Assembly: GCA_002794465.1 (NCBI GenBank)
Contig: MTSL01000107.1
Location: forward strand, 1-64,000
Length of the DNA: 64,000 bases
DNA from: Paramicrosporidium saccamoebae
Lineage: Eukaryota; Rozellomycota
Reading direction: 5' to 3'
Positions 38,353 through 47,387 of this stretch are shown here, piece by piece (within the stretch, counting starts at the first letter, position 1; each line of letters starts with the position of its first letter). The translations under genes and the position numbers were made by a program. The notes beneath the pieces were generated by a model that searched no databases, was not told where the DNA came from, and saw only the letters and a program-made list of their open reading frames with translations.

Positions 38353-39906
38353 ATGTCAGACATTAATTCTATACGCCAAGCCAGCGCCAACGTTTTTTCG
38401 CTCATCACCCTACAGCTATTTTCACGCATCCTAGCCTTCCTCCTGAACGCCCTCTTGCTTAGAAGATTGCAGCCCGCTGTTCTTGGACTGGCAACGGTCA
38501 AGCTGGAGTTGCTTTACACTACCGTTGTCACATTGGGACGAGAGGGCCTCCGACGCGCATTACTCCGCTATCCGCCCACCGACGACGGGTGGAAACGCCG
38601 TCTCATCCATATGGCATTACTGGCAGTGCCCTGTGGAATTCCAGTGCTCGTCTTTGTGGTGGTTGCATTTACAGGGTCATTGCCTACAGAATTGGCCGAT
38701 ATGCAGATGCGGTTCTGGCTCGCCGTGGGAGTGTATTCGGGGGCAGCATTATTGGAGCTGGCGGTGGAGCCAATGTATCTTTTGTGTGTGCATTTACAAA
38801 TGGTGCGAAAACGGATCCCCGTCGAATCGCTCGCAGTCACGCTGCGGGCCGTTGTCGTATTAACAATTTGTTTAACAACAGCAAAGGGAGCGAATTTGTC
38901 GACAAATCTTGCGCTCGGACTGATTGCCTATCCGCTTGGCCAGTTGGCATATTCAGTTAGTCTCGTCCTCGGCTATTTTTACATTTTACGTGGCCATCTT
39001 TTCCCACTCCGTCCATTACTGCCATATCCAGAGATTGAAGTTGAAGAGTCCATTTTGCAAACCGCTCTGGACATGTCCAAGCAGGTTATGCTGCGCTACT
39101 TCCTGTCACAGGGCGATATGTGGATCATCTCCTTACTGGCACCACTGCCGGAGCAGGGAGTGTATGCCGTAGTCAACAATTACGGATCTCTCCTTTGTCG
39201 AATCTTGCTACAACCTATGGAAGAGGCAGCTCTGTGCTTCTTTTCCCAGACTCTCGCAAAACCCCGCCAGGCCGCTTTGGATTATCTTGGCCTATTGCTA
39301 AAAGTAGATTTCCTACTTTCGATGCTGGTAGTTGTATATGGTGTGCCCTTGTCCAGACCTTTGGTTGAGACGGTTTTAGGTACCAGGTGGAGCAGTTCGG
39401 GCATGTCCACAGCGCTGGCCATGTATTGTTTCCTGATCCCTGCCATGGCATTTTCCGGGATTTTGGAGGCGTTCCTGCATGCAGCAATAACCCGACCATG
39501 GAATTCATTCTATCAGAATACCTCTTTGCTGTCGACAGTGTTGTTTGTGATGGTGGCTGTGATAGGGACAATCGCACTCGGACCAGTGGGCCTGATTATG
39601 GCAAATATTGTAAACTTTTCCATCCGCGGGGCAGCGAGTTGGTATTTTTTGAAAGCCTATGCTGCAGAACACAAGTTGAATATTGTTCCCTTTCACTATC
39701 ACAAGTTGGTGTACACTTATTTTAGCATATTGCTTCCCGTGTTCCTGTGGATTTCGAATGGACATCTAGATGCAACCTCCCTGTTCAGTAGACAGAGTCT
39801 ATTCATCCTTGGAACATTGCCTGTCACTGCAGCCGTGATTTACATTTGTGAGCGACCTTTTATCTCATACCTGTACGCTATACGATCTAAAGATCACACA
39901 GAGTAA
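38353..39906 (+). CDS. RFT1: RFT1, ER dolichol-linked oligosaccharide factor
   Basis: 517 residues with about 12-14 membrane helices and MOP/MATE-like topology. The N-terminus (ANVFSLITLQLFSRILAFLL) and the loops GREGLRRALLR, SQGDMWIISLLAPLPEQGVY and GTRWSS match Rft1. The protein is essential for N-glycosylation and is linked to movement of Man5GlcNAc2-PP-dolichol across the ER membrane. It is intronless. Together with PGAP3 further along it supports a working ER glycan pathway. Confidence 0.92.
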   Translation: MSDINSIRQASANVFSLITLQLFSRILAFLLNALLLRRLQPAVLGLATVKLELLYTTVVTLGREGLRRALLRYPPTDDGWKRRLIHMALLAVPCGIPVLVFVVVAFTGSLPTELADMQMRFWLAVGVYSGAALLELAVEPMYLLCVHLQMVRKRIPVESLAVTLRAVVVLTICLTTAKGANLSTNLALGLIAYPLGQLAYSVSLVLGYFYILRGHLFPLRPLLPYPEIEVEESILQTALDMSKQVMLRYFLSQGDMWIISLLAPLPEQGVYAVVNNYGSLLCRILLQPMEEAALCFFSQTLAKPRQAALDYLGLLLKVDFLLSMLVVVYGVPLSRPLVETVLGTRWSSSGMSTALAMYCFLIPAMAFSGILEAFLHAAITRPWNSFYQNTSLLSTVLFVMVAVIGTIALGPVGLIMANIVNFSIRGAASWYFLKAYAAEHKLNIVPFHYHKLVYTYFSILLPVFLWISNGHLDATSLFSRQSLFILGTLPVTAAVIYICERPFISYLYAIRSKDHTE

Positions 39907-40329
39907 TGTCAAGTGCAATACTACGAGTGTACATAACAGTGCTACGGTTTTGTAAATTTGAGAGGGCATTATAAGTTTATTATTGTTGGGTTATGGGTGT
40001 GGGGTTATCAGTGCGGGTTATTAGTATAGGGTTATAATGATTAAACATTATAGATACAGACACGCCGTTCCATCCGGTCCACAGGGGGACGAGTCCTGTT
40101 TTCCAGACTTGTAGACGGGGGCATGATTTGATTCAGTCCGCCGATGAATGCATTTTTTGGTTCGATTTGCAGGGGGACGAGTCCTGCCTGTCAACTTTCG
40201 GACTGCTCAATCGTACCCACCGTCCCATCTGCCCATCTTCTTTATATACCGAGGCCAGACACCCATTCATGCACCCTTTCCCGAAATAGATTGTGGGTAC
40301 ATTTAGGGATCGGATGCAACGATTGGCCA
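39907..40329. repeat. Intergenic region with GGGTTAT repeats and a duplicated 16-mer
   Basis: A GGTTAT-type minisatellite (GGGTTATTAGTATAGGGTTAT and variants) lies at about 39975-40037. AGGGGGACGAGTCCTG occurs twice, at 40082-40097 and 40172-40187. A palindromic CCAAT element (ATTGGCCAAT, 40322-40331) overlaps the chosen start of the next gene, which argues that the ATG could be further downstream or the leader extremely short. No gene is seen. Confidence 0.5.
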
Positions 40330-43300
40330 ATGGAACTTTCACGAGGGGAACCTGTTCCACCAACCCTTTTGGACACTCTCCCGGCGCTCCTATTTGCGGT
40401 GCGGGCTGCCATTGCGCTTTTAAATGAACGACACAGACGACCCATTGCGGCAATGGGACTGACGCAGCTCTATGAAGAGGTGGAGGGACGGCTGAAGCAG
40501 TTCAACCTGCAGGACCACGAAAACAGCGCTCAAAGCGTCGCTTCGTTTGTGCGAGAAGCTTTGCTCATTATCGAGTCGGAAGAATCCCTAACAGCGAGCG
40601 TTAAAGAGACAAAAAGGATTGGAAAGGAGTGGCTCCCCCTTTTGCACGTGTTGCTATATTCAGGCATTACATTGACGATGAATCCACCCGATGGAGAGGA
40701 GGCATATGTGACGGCAGTCCTGCAGCATCTGTTACCCATGACCAGCAAAATATGGAAATTTGGAAATGAAAGGATGCCAGAGTTTTTTGCGCCGGACGGG
40801 GATGGCGACTGGCTTGCTGTGAGTTGGGGACTCATTTGCGAATTTTTGGCGCCCAATTCCGCAGTCCTGAATGGACAGTTTGTTGCACCGGCAGTGTCAT
40901 TGGTGGCCCGAATGATGAAAATATATCTTCCGTGGAGCGATGCAGAGAAGCCCGACGCGGGGCTTTTTGAACGCCACGCCTTTGACATTCGCACTGACGC
41001 CGAGTTTACTGCACTGATCCGAACTGGTCTTGGGAGTGGAGAGGGTGCAGTGCGGAAGCAAACGGTGTATATCCTAAAACAGACGATCAAATTTTGCACC
41101 TTTTATCTGCAACCACCGCTGCCGCGATCCGAGGCGGACAATACATTTATGTGGGAGGCCATTGATCGTCCGAAATGGGGAGAGATTTGGCGCAAATTTT
41201 TCCTTCTCTACGAGTCGATGCAAGAGTCACAGGTGCACATTGTAGAGCCAATGATCCCATTGTTGCGGTCACTGATTGCGGGGCCTGTGGATGAGAAACC
41301 GGCATTGGGAAAGTCCTGGTGGGTGCTACTCATCCAGCGCGGATTTTGTTGCAATGCTGTCAATACCCGTCGGTTGGTACTCGGCTCAGTGTTGGAGATG
41401 GATTTGGCTGAATATCCACGTCTATGGGGAGCAGATGATTTTTTGTATGGAACACTGTTAGAGGCCTTGGACTCTACCTCTCTGTACCAAGCCAATGCCG
41501 ATGCTCCCACCACAGTATCAGAATTTGGAATGACCGTAGCCCGGTTTTACTGCGGATATCTGCAGACTTCCACAGACCGCAGTGTTGTAAAATATCTGGA
41601 ACAAGTGGCTACCCGAATGCGTTCAGCCACACCCGTCCTGTTTCTGTTGCAGGCTCTGTTGCTACTCCCCTCCGGCCCGCTGCTTAATTTGGAGGGTGTG
41701 GTCATGCTCCGCGCATTTTCGAAAAATAATAATCTTTTCCATAACATCAAGGCCCGGCGATTGGTGCGTTGGCAGCTACTGCACATTTTCATCAATCTCG
41801 CAGATCCTTCCCAACTCGCCTTTTCTGACATTGCCAGTACCCTAACAGCGTTCCTGCGGGAGCGTTCGGCGCAATTCACCATCCATTGTCGCGAGTATAC
41901 CGAACTTGCCGCCTGGCTACAGGCCAGCTACGAAGGCGATTACATTGACCGCAATATTGCCCTGGCTGTGCAGCAATATTTTTCCACCTCCCTATCTATG
42001 GCGGAGATGCGTGGTCGGGCGGAGGAGGTGGCTACCATGCTGACTTTTACCCTGGCCAAGGAGGGTGGATTTGCCCAGGCCGTAAGACCGCTATATCAAC
42101 AAATGACTCTTATTGCCAGCGCTGACGCGAAACCCTCATATGTAGTGGCGGGAGTTACCCTATTTGTGACGCTGAATGCGGCAGTCCGAGATGTGTCCTG
42201 TGGCACTGCAGATCTAATGTCCAGTTTGGACGTGTCTGCCAAGCTGTATGAATGGATCTCCGTCTGTGAGACAATTCTCCTGAAAAAGTGCGAAATGCTA
42301 TCAGAGTTAGAGGCCCTCTCCATGTTACTGCGGGGGATGGATTTGTTCTTTGAAAAGGCGGCGGAGAAGCCTGATGCATTGGTTACATATCTCGACATGT
42401 TACTGTATCGCTTGGCTGATTTACTAACAGTGTTTGCACAACAGGCAGCTGCCAAGGAAGCCGAGTCGTACTTTTTGCAACTGCAAAAGATGGTCGCCTT
42501 TGAGTTGATGGCACTGTCCTTCCGCATGCTCGAACGGGTCGGCAGTTTTCATCTCGGCTTTATCGATCCACTAATCATTGAGGCCATTGTCGACTGCGAG
42601 TTGGAAAAGCCGCCCCGACTGTCCGATGCGCAGACTGAGGAATGGGACGCCCTGCTACTTGCCTTTTCCGTCAGCAAATGGGCATTGGTCTCCACTATTG
42701 CTCGTTTTGCACAGCGCAGCGACGAAATGCACAGTCTCATAGACATTCCCTCCGTCTTTAAAAAGTGCCTCGAACGACTCGAGTCTGCCAAGTACAAGTC
42801 CGTCCTGGCCATTTTGAACTGCATGCGACAACTTGTAATGCTTCAGCACATTTCCTCAGATCTGATTGGCGAGGCCATTACCCTTTCTCGGGCCATTCTC
42901 GATGAGACTGCTAACACTCCCATTTGGTATTACCTCTATTTGGAAGCATTAATCGACTTTTTCTTTCAACCTGCTATCCTCATGCGGGATGATCTCGCTG
43001 GTTCTATAGATTCACCGGCCGGCCACCTTCTCGACCATCTCTTGCACCATGTCGGCGTCAAGCGCAAGAACATTGTTGCCCGGCTCACCCGAAATCTCTT
43101 TTCCTTTTGGTGTAGCGACGCGGGCCATTCCTCCCGCGTGGCTCTGCAGCCTTATGTGAGTGAGCTGCTGCTCTATGGACCACAGCGCGAAGAGGGTGAA
43201 GAACGATTAGCCACTGCTCTGACCCTCAGCAACCATCAAGAAAGCGTAGAAGGTGAGCGAAGGGAGGTGGTCGAAGCCTTGGGCAGTGGATGTGACTATT

Positions 43301-43413
43301 TGGTGCGAGTGCACATGAATACTCTTTTGCTGCATTTAGACCCCGAAGCTCGGGATGATTGCGCTTTCGCCATTACGATCCTGGACGATCTTTTAGATTC
43401 AATTGCGCAGTAA
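40330..43413 (+). CDS. TARBP1/Trm3-like helical-repeat protein without SPOUT domain
   Basis: 1,027 residues from ATG 40330; an in-frame extension to 40144 runs through repeats and looks non-coding. The protein is alpha-helical throughout. Segments RKQTVYILKQTIKF, VHIVEPMIPLLRSLI, ATPVLFLLQALLLLP and LAFSDIASTLTAFLRERS follow the order of the N-terminal helical region of TARBP1 (yeast Trm3), the tRNA Gm18 2'-O-methyltransferase. The ~200-residue C-terminal SPOUT methyltransferase domain is absent, and only 301 bp remain before the next gene. Either catalysis has been lost or the enzyme domain is encoded elsewhere. The call is from remembered family sequence. Confidence 0.65.
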   Translation: MELSRGEPVPPTLLDTLPALLFAVRAAIALLNERHRRPIAAMGLTQLYEEVEGRLKQFNLQDHENSAQSVASFVREALLIIESEESLTASVKETKRIGKEWLPLLHVLLYSGITLTMNPPDGEEAYVTAVLQHLLPMTSKIWKFGNERMPEFFAPDGDGDWLAVSWGLICEFLAPNSAVLNGQFVAPAVSLVARMMKIYLPWSDAEKPDAGLFERHAFDIRTDAEFTALIRTGLGSGEGAVRKQTVYILKQTIKFCTFYLQPPLPRSEADNTFMWEAIDRPKWGEIWRKFFLLYESMQESQVHIVEPMIPLLRSLIAGPVDEKPALGKSWWVLLIQRGFCCNAVNTRRLVLGSVLEMDLAEYPRLWGADDFLYGTLLEALDSTSLYQANADAPTTVSEFGMTVARFYCGYLQTSTDRSVVKYLEQVATRMRSATPVLFLLQALLLLPSGPLLNLEGVVMLRAFSKNNNLFHNIKARRLVRWQLLHIFINLADPSQLAFSDIASTLTAFLRERSAQFTIHCREYTELAAWLQASYEGDYIDRNIALAVQQYFSTSLSMAEMRGRAEEVATMLTFTLAKEGGFAQAVRPLYQQMTLIASADAKPSYVVAGVTLFVTLNAAVRDVSCGTADLMSSLDVSAKLYEWISVCETILLKKCEMLSELEALSMLLRGMDLFFEKAAEKPDALVTYLDMLLYRLADLLTVFAQQAAAKEAESYFLQLQKMVAFELMALSFRMLERVGSFHLGFIDPLIIEAIVDCELEKPPRLSDAQTEEWDALLLAFSVSKWALVSTIARFAQRSDEMHSLIDIPSVFKKCLERLESAKYKSVLAILNCMRQLVMLQHISSDLIGEAITLSRAILDETANTPIWYYLYLEALIDFFFQPAILMRDDLAGSIDSPAGHLLDHLLHHVGVKRKNIVARLTRNLFSFWCSDAGHSSRVALQPYVSELLLYGPQREEGEERLATALTLSNHQESVEGERREVVEALGSGCDYLVRVHMNTLLLHLDPEARDDCAFAITILDDLLDSIAQ

Positions 43414-43433
43414 CGGTACTGCCGCTCTGTAAT

Positions 43434-43690
43434 AGAGTGGATTGATTAGCTGTGTATCTGAGGATAATTTTCTAGTTTGGAGAGACCAAATAAGGATTGA
43501 GGTCTGTATCTTTGTAAGATTATTACTACGTCATTTGTGAGACTATACATAAACCGTTGGGTTAACAGTGGTCGGAAGTGAATGTATTTTCTTCCTACCC
43601 GACTTGGGCCGTTGGAATAACAACTAACGATAGTGAAGAAACTTTCCTCCTGCCTACTAAAATATTTACTTAGCCCATGGATTATTCCAC
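43434..43690 (+). repeat. Decayed copy of dispersed repeat family A
   Basis: Blocks shared with the copy at 4071-4256, in the same order, are GATTGATTAG, CTAGTTTGGA, TTTGTGAGACTATA and CCGTTGGGTT. The terminal inverted repeats are not recognisable. It fills the 301-bp gap between two convergent genes, the same kind of location as the copy at 4071. Confidence 0.5.
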
Positions 43691-43714
43691 ACCACACTAC
43701 ACAATAAATCGCTG

Positions 43715-45292
43715 CTAATTGTGAACCATTTCCAAGTCTTGTAAAAAGGCCACTAGAGGAATTTCGCTTATGAAGCCCGCTTTGCGTAATTCAGCAGCTA
43801 CACATTTCTGCATGGATCTCAATCTGTTCAAAGGGTTGTAGAGTGCTCGGAGAGTCGGCTCCGAGAATGGAAATGCGAGACGTCCCTCCATGTGCATAGT
43901 GACTGTAATTGTACGCGCAATGGCCCTGCATAACACGGGAGAACTGGTACCATCGGGAAGGAATTCAAGTCCGACGGGGGTGTGTTGCAAAAGATTAGGG
44001 CACGAGGTCAGCAATTCAGTTATAACTGACAATAGAGTAGTCACGTCTTCAATATGCCTTGTGATGGTAGGTGTTTGGGGTTGAGCCGTGAAGAGGATGG
44101 GAGGAAAGATTCTGGGATTAAGAAAAATAGCATTGTGCAGATTTGTGTAATCACCCCACCATTTCACCAATTGAAGCGCATCAACCACACCAGCCGGCAT
44201 ATCCGCTGTACTTTGGTTTATGCAAAGTTGCTTGAGCTTGTGGCTCCATCTATTGACAGAATCTCCAAGACTAACTGTCACTAGGGGGATACTGCCATAT
44301 TTGTGTGCAATTATGGAAAACTTTTGTTGCACTTTGGGATTGTGCAAGGCTATTCTAGGCCCTTTATAACGATGGAATATGCGATGCAATACAATAGGTG
44401 ATTGCACGGCCACATCATGTTCGGTAATAAATCCCACCAGCGCACTAGTTATAGAAAGTCGGCCCGTGGGTGATTCAAAGTCTGCCAAGCGTATACAGCT
44501 GCACAGCAGCTTCCCGTGCCAGAGAGCGCGTCTAGCCGGCGACATTCCTGCAGTCTCCCTCTGCAGTGCTCGAAGTCTGGTCTCATAATCGGGCTGCACT
44601 CTGTCCACATGATCCGCATTTTGGATCTCTAAATCACGCCGCCCTCGTAGTATAGAGAATGCTCTTGCATCTAGTGTTTTGGTGCGTAACCAATGGTATA
44701 GGGCACCTGTAAACGCTAGGTTAGGGCCCAGCCCGTAATCATGGGGATCTGCCTCCAAATCCCGAATCCATCTTTCATCGTCCAAGTCAAACGATAAACC
44801 GGGTTGCAGCTGAATAAACTTTTGTTCAATCTCCGCCGTCTGTAGGAGCTCGGGCTGGTATCCTTGGTTCTGGAATATGATACTCAAGTCATTATCGGTG
44901 AAGAATACTGGCGTTCCCTCCTGCAATTTCAGCTCTCGGGGCCGATATCGGCCCAGATGTGGTTGAAGCAATGTTGCCAGCCATCGATTATGAGCACATA
45001 ATCTAAATGATAGCAGTGATGGATGAAATCCTGGCAAATCTATCAAAACTTCTATCATACCCATGGATCGTTCTAACAAGGGCCGCTGTAAATCATATGT
45101 CCGCTGGAATGACGGGTCGGAGCATAAAAGACGATGAATCGAGCTCATCGTCACTAGGCAAGTCAAATCCCACGACTCGAACATGACAGTCATGCTATGA
45201 TAACTAAGGACATTGTAAATGGCTCTCGGTGTTTGCTGTAGCCAAAGCGACCACACTACATGTAATAGCGCACACAGTATCGAAAACCTCAT
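43715..45292 (-). CDS. Secreted tandem-family protein 1 (PARRALWHGKLL family)
   Basis: 525 residues from ATG 45292 with a signal peptide (MRFSILCALLHVVWSLWLQ). Landmarks shared with the next three genes are: HPSLLSFRLCAHN (about 85-97); a TD-x-D-L motif with FQNQGYQPELL; SFDLDDERWIRDL; MSPARRALWHGKLL (about 250-262); and CRAIARTITVTMH near the C-terminus. No C-terminal membrane helix is present, so it is probably released. No known domain is recognised; the repeated leucine-rich helices vaguely resemble F-box or LRR proteins but no motif fits. It is closest to protein 2. Confidence 0.75.
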   Translation of the reverse strand: MRFSILCALLHVVWSLWLQQTPRAIYNVLSYHSMTVMFESWDLTCLVTMSSIHRLLCSDPSFQRTYDLQRPLLERSMGMIEVLIDLPGFHPSLLSFRLCAHNRWLATLLQPHLGRYRPRELKLQEGTPVFFTDNDLSIIFQNQGYQPELLQTAEIEQKFIQLQPGLSFDLDDERWIRDLEADPHDYGLGPNLAFTGALYHWLRTKTLDARAFSILRGRRDLEIQNADHVDRVQPDYETRLRALQRETAGMSPARRALWHGKLLCSCIRLADFESPTGRLSITSALVGFITEHDVAVQSPIVLHRIFHRYKGPRIALHNPKVQQKFSIIAHKYGSIPLVTVSLGDSVNRWSHKLKQLCINQSTADMPAGVVDALQLVKWWGDYTNLHNAIFLNPRIFPPILFTAQPQTPTITRHIEDVTTLLSVITELLTSCPNLLQHTPVGLEFLPDGTSSPVLCRAIARTITVTMHMEGRLAFPFSEPTLRALYNPLNRLRSMQKCVAAELRKAGFISEIPLVAFLQDLEMVHN

Positions 45293-45475
45293 TACGAGGC
45301 TCGCATCAAAGGCCCTTTATCCCTGGCCTTACCCTTATAAATCGCTCCCACCCTCATATGGTATCTGGCCTATCAGCGAAATCCACAAACTTTGCTTAAT
45401 AAAGCCAATCTATTTCTATCTACAAAGCTATATATCAAGCTGCACGTCGGGCTATATGCCAATCTATACATCAAG

Positions 45476-47059
45476 TCACACACCAAGGCGCATGTCAGGA
45501 CTCTCAATGACACTAGACAGCGGAATGTTGCTCAACAAATGTACCAGTTGTAATTCGGTAGCTACGCATGCTTGTATTGGGCTTAGTTCATTCACAGGAC
45601 TGTAAAAATCGGCAATCGTGGATCTAGAAAAGGGAAAGGCCAGTCGCTCTTCCCTTTCCATGGCGACGGTAATTGTACGCGCAATCGCTTTACATAGTAA
45701 AACGGAGACGTTATCATTGGGACAGAATTCAAGGCCGTCATCCGTGCGTATCATGAGACCCGGCATTGAGGTCAACAAGTCAGATATAATTGAAAGCAGC
45801 GTTGTCATGTCGTCAATGTGTTTGATAATGTCAGGAGGTTGGGACCGGTCCTTAAAAAGGATGGGAGGAGAAATCTTTAAGCTTTGCAATGTGACGCTAC
45901 AAATATCCTCGTAGCCACCCCACCACTCTAGCAACTGCAAAGAATCGACCTCACTAGTGAGAGCATTGGCCACTGTGCTGCGTATTCGGTTCATCCTAAG
46001 AAAGCGGCGCCAGCGGTGTACGAAATCTCCAAGATTCGCAACTACCAGCGGAAGGTTATTATAAGCATGCACAAGTGCAGAAAACTTTGGTCGTGCGTCA
46101 GCATCTACGCGAATCAGCATATAAAATTTCTTCAAAAGCTGGAAGATGGACTGCAGGACGATGGGCGACTGTGCAGCCACGTCATATTCGGTAATAAAGT
46201 CTTCTAGTGCACGTAACATGTCCTCTCTACAAGTAGTTGACTCAGAAGCCGCCATTAGGATATAATTGTAAAGTAGCTTTCCATGCCAAAGGGCGCGCCT
46301 AGCCGGCGACATTTCTGCAGTCTCACCCCGCAGTGCTTGGAGTCTGGCATTATACTCACTCGGTATTCCATTTTCATACGCGACATCCCGGCTTACTAAA
46401 CCGCAGCGGTCTCGTAATATGTGAAATTTCTTTGAATCAAGTGTCTCGCTGCATAACCAGTAATATAGGGCGCCCGTAAGTGCCAGATTGGGACCCAGAC
46501 CAAATTCTCGGGGATCTGCATCTAGATCCCGGATCCATCTTTCATCATCCAGGTCAAACGATAGATTTGGTTGTAGCTCGATAAACTTTCTCTGGATTTC
46601 CATAGTGTGTAGAAGCTCTGGTCGATAGCCTTGGTTCTGGAATATAGCGCGCAGGTCCTCGTCAGTAAAGAGTACAGACACGAAGGCCAGTGGGTCCAAC
46701 TTTTGGGGATGGTACTGAGCCAAATGCGGTCGGAGGTGTTCTACCAGGTATAGATTATGTGCACACAATGTAAACGAAAGTAACGATGGATGGAATTCTG
46801 GAAACTTTCCAAGAGCTTCCACCATTGCTTTTGATCGTGCTGAAGATGGCTTGTGCATATTGTACATAGACTGAAAGAGCGGATAAGAGCTTAAAAGATG
46901 GTGAAGCGAGTTTATCGTCTCCAGGCTGGCCAAATCCCAGGAATTGGCTATGATGAGCAAGGAAGAGCACGATAACGTATCGTAAAGGACCTCCAAGGTT
47001 TTCTGCAGCCGAAGAGAGTACACAGCACTTGCCAGTACATATAAAATTGCGAGCCTCAT
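45476..47059 (-). CDS. Secreted tandem-family protein 2
   Basis: 527 residues from ATG 47059, chosen over an in-frame upstream non-ATG start because MRLAILYVLASAVYSLRLQ is a signal peptide like that of its paralogues. Shared landmarks are FHPSLLSFTLCAHN, FTDEDLRAIFQNQGYRPELL, SFDLDDERWIRDLDADP, GLGPNLALTGALYYWL, MSPARRALWHGKLL and CKAIARTITVAME. It lacks a C-terminal membrane helix. Proteins 1 and 2 share the GLGPNLA-TGALY block, which proteins 3 and 4 lack, so the array has two subgroups. Confidence 0.75.
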   Translation of the reverse strand: MRLAILYVLASAVYSLRLQKTLEVLYDTLSCSSLLIIANSWDLASLETINSLHHLLSSYPLFQSMYNMHKPSSARSKAMVEALGKFPEFHPSLLSFTLCAHNLYLVEHLRPHLAQYHPQKLDPLAFVSVLFTDEDLRAIFQNQGYRPELLHTMEIQRKFIELQPNLSFDLDDERWIRDLDADPREFGLGPNLALTGALYYWLCSETLDSKKFHILRDRCGLVSRDVAYENGIPSEYNARLQALRGETAEMSPARRALWHGKLLYNYILMAASESTTCREDMLRALEDFITEYDVAAQSPIVLQSIFQLLKKFYMLIRVDADARPKFSALVHAYNNLPLVVANLGDFVHRWRRFLRMNRIRSTVANALTSEVDSLQLLEWWGGYEDICSVTLQSLKISPPILFKDRSQPPDIIKHIDDMTTLLSIISDLLTSMPGLMIRTDDGLEFCPNDNVSVLLCKAIARTITVAMEREERLAFPFSRSTIADFYSPVNELSPIQACVATELQLVHLLSNIPLSSVIESPDMRLGV

Positions 47060-47387
47060 ATCCTGAATTAATTTCCAGGGCGAATACTTTTGAAGGAAGC
47101 AAATTAAAGCTAGTGTGGTATTATGAGAGAATTTGTAGCGGATCAAAATCTCTCAGCCTTTACATGTGTGGGAATAAGAGTGTATACAGCAGACCGAAAT
47201 CCTTTAGTCTTTACCATTACAATACACGCCTCATACAGAACATAATCCCTCGGTCTTTGCTGCTCCTTCACAAGCCTCATGCAAATCACAATCCCCCAGT
47301 CTCTACTACCACAACATAAATTTCATAGGAGCCAAAACTCTTCAATCTTTGAAAGCATAAACGTCACAGATGTGCTCTCTGATTGCA
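47060..47387. repeat. Degenerate ~60-bp repeats between family members 2 and 3
   Basis: Five degenerate units are centred on AAATC(C/T)(T/C)(T/C)(A/C)GTCTTTAC-like cores at about 47142, 47199, 47245, 47291 and 47336. They fill most of this 328-bp gap. No gene is seen. Confidence 0.45.

Noticed and set aside
40144-40329. N-terminal extension of the TARBP1-like protein by 62 codons
   Set aside because: The extra sequence covers a repeated 16-mer and a promoter-like CCAAT element and reads unlike protein. The later ATG fits better.
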